From assembly GCA_003641405.1 (NCBI GenBank), contig QNAF01000008.1, positions 1 through 20,047 of the forward strand: a stretch of DNA of 20,047 nt, given 5' to 3'. Source of the DNA: Candidatus Zixiibacteriota bacterium. GTDB lineage: Bacteria; Zixibacteria; MSB-5A5; GN15; FEB-12. Shown one piece after another: positions 15,021 through 20,047 of the stretch. The notes beneath the pieces were generated by a model. That model saw only the letters and a program-made list of their open reading frames with translations, was not told where the DNA came from and searched no databases. A program made the position numbers and the translations under genes. Position 1 is the first letter of the stretch. Each line of letters starts with the position of its first letter.

Positions 15021-16547
15021 TTGTTTGCAAGATACCTCAACTTCATTCGTGGTGTTTCGATCTGTCCAACCGGCAGATTAGGGATGATTCTTGCCAGTTC
15101 ATCGTTTGTCTGTCTGGTTATTCTGGAATTGGCACGGTTGCTGGGGATAATTACAAGCTCCTATGCCGGGCTGGTTACTTACATGCTGTTCCCTGCACTG
15201 TTTGTGATTGGACTGATTCTTGTTTTCATCGGCTGGTACCGGACCAAGAGAATAACCGGCAAGTCAACCAGGGAACTGATTGAGGAGCGTTTCGATAACG
15301 ATGTTGTCAAGTGCAACGTCTTTGGGTCGCGGTTAGCACGAACCATCACGCTGCTGACGTTGGCCAACATAGTCTTTCTGGGCGGAATCAGCATGCGCAT
15401 GCTCCATTTTATGGATGAGCCGGTGTTTTGTGGAACAGCCTGTCACAGTGTGATGAACCCTGAGTGGGTTACCTATCAGAAGTCACCACACTCCCGCGTA
15501 GCCTGCGTGCAGTGTCACGTGGGCGAAGGAGCAGGGGCACTGATTGACAGCAAACTCAACGGGCTCTGGCAGATGGTCTCCGTGACATTTGATCTGCTTG
15601 AACGACCTATCCCCACTCCCGTACACCAGTTGCGACCGGCCCGACAAACTTGCGAGAAATGCCACTGGCCGGAAAAGTTCTACGGCACCCGACTAAAAAC
15701 TATCACGCATTATCAGGACGATTCAGCCTCAACTCCTTTGTACACGACACTGAATCTGAAAGTAGATGCCGGCTCAGCCCACTCCAGGTCTGGCATACAC
15801 TGGCATGTTGCGAAGGAAAACGAAGTCAGGTACTCTTCTATCGATGATGAACGGGAGAGAATCACCTGGGTAGATGTGCGACGACCTGATGGAAGCTTCC
15901 ACCGTTATACATCTAAAGATGTAGTTGCTTCAGAGAACCAGGCCTCATTTGTGCGAGCAATGGACTGTGTTGATTGTCATAACCGTGCCACTCACATCTA
16001 TGAGAATCCTGCACAGGCTATTGATGACCGTATCCAGCGAGGGGTCCTTGATAAGTCATTGCCGTTCCTCAAGCGAGAGGCTCTTCAAGCAATCACCGGT
16101 GGCTATCCTGACGAGCAGGCTGCCATGGAAGGAATCTCCAATCACCTGTACGGGTATTACCAGCGTCATTATCCCAAGTTGGCGGGGAGCAAGTCGATAC
16201 TGATCGACTCAGCAATCACTGTCCTGCTGGATATCTACGCCCGCAACGTACATTCCGAGATGAACATCGACTGGGGAGCTTACCGCAGTTACATCGGTCA
16301 CGTTGGCGATGGTGGGTGTTTCCGTTGCCACAACCCACAGTTAGTTGACGATGCCGGCAACAGCATTTCTGACGACTGTGCTTTGTGTCATTCCCTTCTG
16401 TCGAACGACCATGAACGCCCCTTCAAGTATCTTCAGCCGGTGGATACGTCCGATGTTGACTATCAGATGCATCAGTATCATCAGGATGAGTTCCTGCAAT
16501 CGTTCGGCGACAAAGAGAATGACGATGCACAACTTCAACTACAATAG
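15021..16547 (+). CDS. Membrane-anchored six-heme NapC/NirT-like cytochrome c
   Basis: 508 residues from a TTG start chosen for its strong AGGAGG (15010-15015) five bases upstream; the next in-frame ATG (15084) lacks such a site. Three predicted transmembrane helices at ~22-41, 50-72 and 107-127. The periplasmic part carries six heme sites: a CX3CH site, CGTACH (137-142), then CVQCH (162), CEKCH (211), CVDCH (316), CFRCH (433) and CALCH (453). The first follows the NapC-like pattern C..CH.VMNPE..TYQ.SPHSRVAC. NapC/NrfH proteins oxidise membrane quinol and feed periplasmic reductases; here the partner is the HAO-family protein encoded nine bases upstream. The central ~100-residue insertion between hemes 3 and 4 is unassigned. 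Confidence 0.9.
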   Translation: MFARYLNFIRGVSICPTGRLGMILASSSFVCLVILELARLLGIITSSYAGLVTYMLFPALFVIGLILVFIGWYRTKRITGKSTRELIEERFDNDVVKCNVFGSRLARTITLLTLANIVFLGGISMRMLHFMDEPVFCGTACHSVMNPEWVTYQKSPHSRVACVQCHVGEGAGALIDSKLNGLWQMVSVTFDLLERPIPTPVHQLRPARQTCEKCHWPEKFYGTRLKTITHYQDDSASTPLYTTLNLKVDAGSAHSRSGIHWHVAKENEVRYSSIDDERERITWVDVRRPDGSFHRYTSKDVVASENQASFVRAMDCVDCHNRATHIYENPAQAIDDRIQRGVLDKSLPFLKREALQAITGGYPDEQAAMEGISNHLYGYYQRHYPKLAGSKSILIDSAITVLLDIYARNVHSEMNIDWGAYRSYIGHVGDGGCFRCHNPQLVDDAGNSISDDCALCHSLLSNDHERPFKYLQPVDTSDVDYQMHQYHQDEFLQSFGDKENDDAQLQLQ

Positions 16548-16869
16548 CCGACAATTCGTTGGCGTTGAGAACTATGATGATGGTGACCTGACTGGCGATA
16601 CTGTCTTCCACTATTATCAGAAGGATCGAGTCGTATGGGGGACATACGAAGGCGGAGGCGTTCAGTTCGGGACCTTGATCGCCAGCATGCAGAACGACGG
16701 CAGCCTTGACATGATCTGGCAGTACTTGAGCATGAGCGGCGAATTCGTCAGCGGCACATGTCTGTCCATTCCTGAGGTTCTGCCGGATGGTCGGTATCGG
16801 CTCCGTGAATCCTGGAAGATCGACAGTGGTGAGTCCGGAACATCAGTTATCGAAGAGACACGCCCCTGA
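16525..16869 (+). CDS. Small soluble protein of the family often labelled n-acetylglutamate synthase
   Basis: 114 residues from ATG 16525, overlapping the end of the cytochrome gene by 23 bases in another frame; ATG 16519 is also possible. Pattern: NYNSRQFVGVENYDDGDLTG, then TVFHYYQKDRVVWGTYEGGG, GTLIAS.QNDGSLDMIWQYL, and LPDGRYRLRESWKIDSGESG. This beta-rich family is frequently misnamed n-acetylglutamate synthase in genome annotations, without any acetyltransferase motif. It has one Cys and no heme motif. The overlap implies co-translation with the cytochromes, but a functional link is unproven. Confidence 0.75.
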   Translation: MHNFNYNSRQFVGVENYDDGDLTGDTVFHYYQKDRVVWGTYEGGGVQFGTLIASMQNDGSLDMIWQYLSMSGEFVSGTCLSIPEVLPDGRYRLRESWKIDSGESGTSVIEETRP

Positions 16870-16896
16870 CGAACATATTTCGATAAGCTCAGTTTC

Positions 16897-16983
16897 GTAG
16901 GTCGGAACCAACCACTCCGAGAGTGCCTGCGCTCCTGCCATCTTCTGCAACAGTAGGGAGGGTCCGTCTTCGAACCCGCCAAT
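16897..16983. repeat. ~80-base interspersed repeat, copy B, with GC-rich hairpin
   Basis: Partner of 8628-8707. It shares the identical 17-mer ACTCCGAGAGTGCCTGC (16914-16930), CCTGCCA, CAGTAGGG and the hairpin TCCGTCTTCGAACCCGCCAA. The stem GGAGGGT (16957-16963) with ACCCGCC (16974-16980) has one A-C mismatch compared with copy A. Six to seven extra bases lie in the middle. As with copy A, it lies eight bases beyond the stop of a minus-strand dockerin gene. Confidence 0.7.
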
Positions 16984-16990
16984 CATTGTA

Positions 16991-18478
16991 TCACCAGTTA
17001 TCTGTCCCATCACAATTTTTCAGGAAATGTGACGGGTCAACAAACAGCGCGTCGATCAGGATAGACAGGTCAGCACCGTCTACTGTCAGCGGGTCAGTCA
17101 CGGGACGCTCAGAACTGAAATCAATATCAGCTTCATCCAAGCAGATGCCGTCCCAGCCATTTGTCGGATCAATAAACAGACCGTTGATCATCATGGAGAG
17201 GTCAGCGCCGTCGTAATTAAAACCTAAGTCGCCGCCGGATTGATCAAGGTCACCGACAGACGGTGGAATGCAGCAGGTGGGCGGAACTAATTCAATATAG
17301 ATAGAATCAACAAGGGTGCTGACAGTTTCAACACCATCGGAAAACTCAAAATAGTACCTGTACCAATCATCTTCGGTCACTGTCAAACTGGTACTGAACA
17401 GAGCGCCGTTTTCATAGTCTTTCTCACAAGCCAGCATGTCATACTGGATACTTTCAAAATGCAGACTTCGTAGTACTGCGAGATTATTCTCTGCATCAGT
17501 ATAGGTTATCTCGGTCGTAACTAATCCGGTATTATCATAGCTGACATTCTGATCGGTTAATACCGGGATCGTGTTTGCACCAGCGAAATCAAGCAGATAT
17601 GAAGAAGGAATAAAAAGGCCTGATTTCCCGACATCATTGGTAGACATATCTGTAATAGTCGCCGTAGTAGTAACCGGCGCCACACCAACAAAACCTGCTT
17701 CAGGGGGCCATTCCGGCCACTCCGGCTGAGCAGTCAGATCGGCAATATTGCAGGACATGCTCAGAGAATTGCCGGAGATATTCGTAGTGACCGAACCGAT
17801 ATTCGTGAGACTGCTATCGGTCATGTCCATAATATATAGTCCGGTACTGTACAGGGGGTTATTGGCATAGAGCAAGATATAAGCGACAGAATCAGTAGAA
17901 CTTGGGTTTATCATACCGACGGAATAGAGATAGTATGTGAACAACCCACCGCTGGTTGGAAAGCCACCGCCATTATTATCCAGACGGAAATACAGTTTGC
18001 TATCAGAATAAGAACCGTAACAGTGAGTTATATCGAGATGACTGCCTCCGCCTTCCACGTCGCCGATTGCATCTGCACCTAGATCCGCCATCAGATACAC
18101 CGGTACTGGAAAAAGATCATCGTTGTTTTTTGGGGACTGGCTTACAACTACGGTGTCGTTCTCAGATCGAAAGTACCACTCCAACATATTTGAAGGCGGT
18201 TGATAGCTAATCGAGCCTGAATATGTAAATGTGGAACAAGCTTGATAGGCTTCATTCATATCGGCGCTATTCCAGGCTGTCTCAGGTTGATCTCTGTAAA
18301 TGAGTTCATTGACAGCCGCAGGATCATAATAGAGCGAATCAGTGATATCGAAATTGAAATAGGTAACCGTCGATGGCGCACTTGAGGTTGAATATTCATA
18401 GGGTGGAGAATATTCCTGGGCATGCAACGAACCCAAAGGCAGTGCAAAAAGAGCGCTTAGTACTATTAGTGTTTTCAT
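16991..18478 (-). CDS. Secreted protein with dockerin-like C-terminus
   Basis: 495 residues from ATG 18478, giving the signal peptide MKTLIVLSALFALPLGSLHA; the open frame to 18790 upstream is not signal-like and would overlap the divergent gene. Residues ~20-200 are beta-rich (LDITHCYGSYSDSKLYFRLD, LLYANNPLYSTGLYIMDMTD), loosely like DOMON/CBM9 sugar- or ligand-binding sandwiches. An Ig-like segment (VTEDDWYRYYFEFSDGVETV) follows. The last 94 residues match the tail of the 1063-residue protein at 81 of 94 positions without gaps. They contain GDLDQSGGDLGFNYDGADLS and a second DGADLS half-site, like a dockerin calcium-binding duplication. Probably extracellular or surface-attached; function unknown. 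Confidence 0.85.
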   Translation of the reverse strand: MKTLIVLSALFALPLGSLHAQEYSPPYEYSTSSAPSTVTYFNFDITDSLYYDPAAVNELIYRDQPETAWNSADMNEAYQACSTFTYSGSISYQPPSNMLEWYFRSENDTVVVSQSPKNNDDLFPVPVYLMADLGADAIGDVEGGGSHLDITHCYGSYSDSKLYFRLDNNGGGFPTSGGLFTYYLYSVGMINPSSTDSVAYILLYANNPLYSTGLYIMDMTDSSLTNIGSVTTNISGNSLSMSCNIADLTAQPEWPEWPPEAGFVGVAPVTTTATITDMSTNDVGKSGLFIPSSYLLDFAGANTIPVLTDQNVSYDNTGLVTTEITYTDAENNLAVLRSLHFESIQYDMLACEKDYENGALFSTSLTVTEDDWYRYYFEFSDGVETVSTLVDSIYIELVPPTCCIPPSVGDLDQSGGDLGFNYDGADLSMMINGLFIDPTNGWDGICLDEADIDFSSERPVTDPLTVDGADLSILIDALFVDPSHFLKNCDGTDNW

Positions 18479-18517
18479 GTCTTTCTCGGCGTAAGTATGA
18501 ACACAGTGTGTTTGCTC

Positions 18518-18545
18518 AATATATAGTGAAATCAAGCATATGCAA
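18518..18545 (-). promoter_or_regulatory. Possible promoter of the second dockerin gene
   Basis: On the minus strand TTGCAT (18545-18540) and TATATT (18523-18518) are separated by 16 bases. The same -10 hexamer is proposed for the other dockerin gene. It gives a leader of ~30 bases before ATG 18478. The remaining divergent gap to 18652 must also hold the oligopeptidase promoter, but I see no convincing one. Confidence 0.4.
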
Positions 18546-18652
18546 GGACATTGCTTAGTTGATAAGATCTTGGCTGCTGCCCCGCTTGCGCCCGGTCTTG
18601 TCATTGACCATATTCCCGTTAAAGAACGAGCTAACCAGAAGTGAGGATTTGT

Positions 18653-20047
18653 ATGTCTGCCAAAAGCATACCGCAACGCGACCAGATCGACGACAAACAC
18701 AAATGGAACCTGACCGACATCTATACCGACGACAAGGCCTGGGAAGATGATTTCGGGAAAGCACGGGGGATGATAGAAAAGGCCAAGCAATTCGCCGGGA
18801 AACTGGCAGAATCACCCGCAACAACCTACGACTGCCTTAAGACACGCAGCAATCTCAATATCATCCTGGCCCGTCTCTACCAGTACGCCCACCTCAATCG
18901 CGATCTTGATAACCGCGTCTCTAAATACCAGGAGATGACCGAGAGAGCGGCCGTGCTGGCCTCGCTGGCTAGGGCGGCGTTTGCTTTTGTCGAGCCGGAG
19001 CTTCTGAAAATCGACGAGAAGAAGCTGCTCGAAATGGCCGGGCAATTTGAGAAAACGGACGAGTACGATTTCTATATCAAGGAACTGATCCGCTCCAAGG
19101 CGCACGTGCGTTCCGAAGAGGTCGAGGAGATTCTGGCCATGTCGGCAACGGTCGCGCGCGGGCCGGATACGATCTTCACGATGCTGGATGACGCCGATCT
19201 CAAATATCCTTCCATCAAGGACGAGAAAGGCGAAGAAGTCCAGCTTACCAAGCAGCGATTCTCCAAGTTTCTGGAATCTTCCGACCGCCGAGTTCGCGCC
19301 GATGCCCACAATGCGTTTTATTCCTCCTACAAGGACCATGTCAACACTACCGGGGCGTCATTGTCGTCGTCGGTGAACAAGGACGTGTTCTACTCCAGGG
19401 CACGCCGCTATGATAATTGCCTTCACGCCGCGCTCGACGGGTACGATATCCCGTTGGATGTATACCGTTCCCTTATCAAGACCACCGAGAACAGCTTAGA
19501 TGGTCTGCACAAGTATGCTACGCTTCGCAAGCGGCTTCTCAAGATCGATGATATTAAACCGTATGACATGGTGTGTCCCCTGTTTCCGGATGAGCATTAC
19601 GAAGTTGCCTATGACGACGCCGTATCACAGGTGATGGTGGCGGTCGAACCGCTGGGAAAGAAATACTGCAGCGACCTGCGGGCGGCGTTTAACAGCCGCT
19701 GGATTGACGTCTACGAAACCGAGGGCAAGGGGAGCGGCGCCTACAGCTACGGGACATACACCGTACATCCGTACGTGTTGATGAACTACGATGGCACCGT
19801 CAACAACATGTTCACGCTGGCGCACGAGATGGGACACGCCATGCACAGCCGCTTGTCCACCACCACGCAGCCCTACCCCAAGGCACAATACTCTATTTTC
19901 GTGGCGGAAGTAGCTTCCACTCTCAACGAAGGCCTCCTGCTGGATTACTTGCTCAAGAAAGTGGAAAAGACGGGGCAGCAATTGTACTTGCTCAACCGCG
20001 CTATCGACAATGCCGTAGGGACGTTTTTCCACCAGATACTGTACGCC
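18653..20047 (+). CDS. pepF: Oligoendopeptidase F (M3 zinc metallopeptidase), 3' partial
   Basis: Cytoplasmic zinc peptidase that cleaves short peptides. 465 codons are present and the frame runs off the window; the family is usually ~600 residues. ATG 18653 follows GAGGA by six bases and begins MSAKSIPQRDQIDDKHKWNL with the family's WNLTDIY segment. The N-terminal helical domain (RLYQYAHLNRDLDNRVSKYQ) is complete. The catalytic HEMGH is at 391-395 (TLAHEMGHAMHS), with the third ligand Glu at ~419 (FVAEVASTLNE). The substrate-binding segment GAYSYGTYTVHPYVLMNY is also present. Divergent from the dockerin gene and functionally unrelated to its neighbours. Confidence 0.95.
   Translation, partial: MSAKSIPQRDQIDDKHKWNLTDIYTDDKAWEDDFGKARGMIEKAKQFAGKLAESPATTYDCLKTRSNLNIILARLYQYAHLNRDLDNRVSKYQEMTERAAVLASLARAAFAFVEPELLKIDEKKLLEMAGQFEKTDEYDFYIKELIRSKAHVRSEEVEEILAMSATVARGPDTIFTMLDDADLKYPSIKDEKGEEVQLTKQRFSKFLESSDRRVRADAHNAFYSSYKDHVNTTGASLSSSVNKDVFYSRARRYDNCLHAALDGYDIPLDVYRSLIKTTENSLDGLHKYATLRKRLLKIDDIKPYDMVCPLFPDEHYEVAYDDAVSQVMVAVEPLGKKYCSDLRAAFNSRWIDVYETEGKGSGAYSYGTYTVHPYVLMNYDGTVNNMFTLAHEMGHAMHSRLSTTTQPYPKAQYSIFVAEVASTLNEGLLLDYLLKKVEKTGQQLYLLNRAIDNAVGTFFHQILYA

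Noticed and set aside
8628..16983. The two ~80-base repeats as ends of a mobile element or composite transposon carrying the cytochrome operon
   Set aside because: No transposase or target-site duplication is seen, the copies are direct and imperfect, and each is explained better by its place after a dockerin gene.
18479..18790. Upstream extension of the second dockerin gene frame
   Set aside because: It lacks protein-like character, overlaps the divergent pepF start, and the signal peptide begins at 18478.

Overview
The window looks like a chromosomal segment of an uncultivated anaerobic or facultatively anaerobic bacterium. Two secreted proteins end in near-identical dockerin-like modules of the GDLDQ...NYDGADLS...GLFIDPTNGW type, which I associate with Zixibacteria-like FCB-group genomes. 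This assignment is inferred from protein style, not from a marker gene. I see no rRNA, tRNA, CRISPR array or insertion sequence.

Bases 1-4227 (+) hold a tightly packed heterodisulfide-reductase-like operon. It runs HdrA (5' end cut by the window edge), a small winged-helix-like protein, HdrC, HdrB, a DsrE-family protein and a cytidylate-kinase-like protein with a BON-like tail. Bases 4346-5698 encode a PAS/AAA+/Fis sigma-54 activator. The 236-base gap behind it carries two matching palindromes exactly 32 bp apart and a consensus -24/-12 sigma-54 promoter. That promoter drives a DUF2173 (roadblock-like) gene, a 63-residue Cys protein and probably a SEC-C protein. The simplest reading is a redox-sensing switch controlling an Hdr-linked electron-transfer module.

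Bases 6827-8405 (+) hold a decayed methyltransferase remnant, a radical SAM gene interrupted by one -1 frameshift, and a cupin gene overlapping it by ATGA. Bases 8713-11904 (-) encode a 1063-residue secreted protein with a seven-bladed FG-GAP propeller and a dockerin-like C-terminus.

Bases 12319-16869 (+) form a respiratory operon: an outer-membrane beta-barrel of the alginate-export type, a periplasmic octaheme cytochrome of the hydroxylamine oxidoreductase (HAO) family, a membrane-anchored six-heme NapC/NirT-like cytochrome, and a small soluble protein whose gene overlaps the cytochrome gene. Together they suggest quinol-linked nitrogen-oxide or hydroxylamine chemistry in the periplasm. Bases 16991-18478 (-) encode a second dockerin-like secreted protein, divergent from an oligoendopeptidase F gene that runs off the right edge.

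The two minus-strand dockerin genes flank the cytochrome operon. Each is followed by a copy of an ~80-base repeat with a GC-rich hairpin, and a third, broken dockerin tail lies at 12099-12172. This points to past recombination through these modules.
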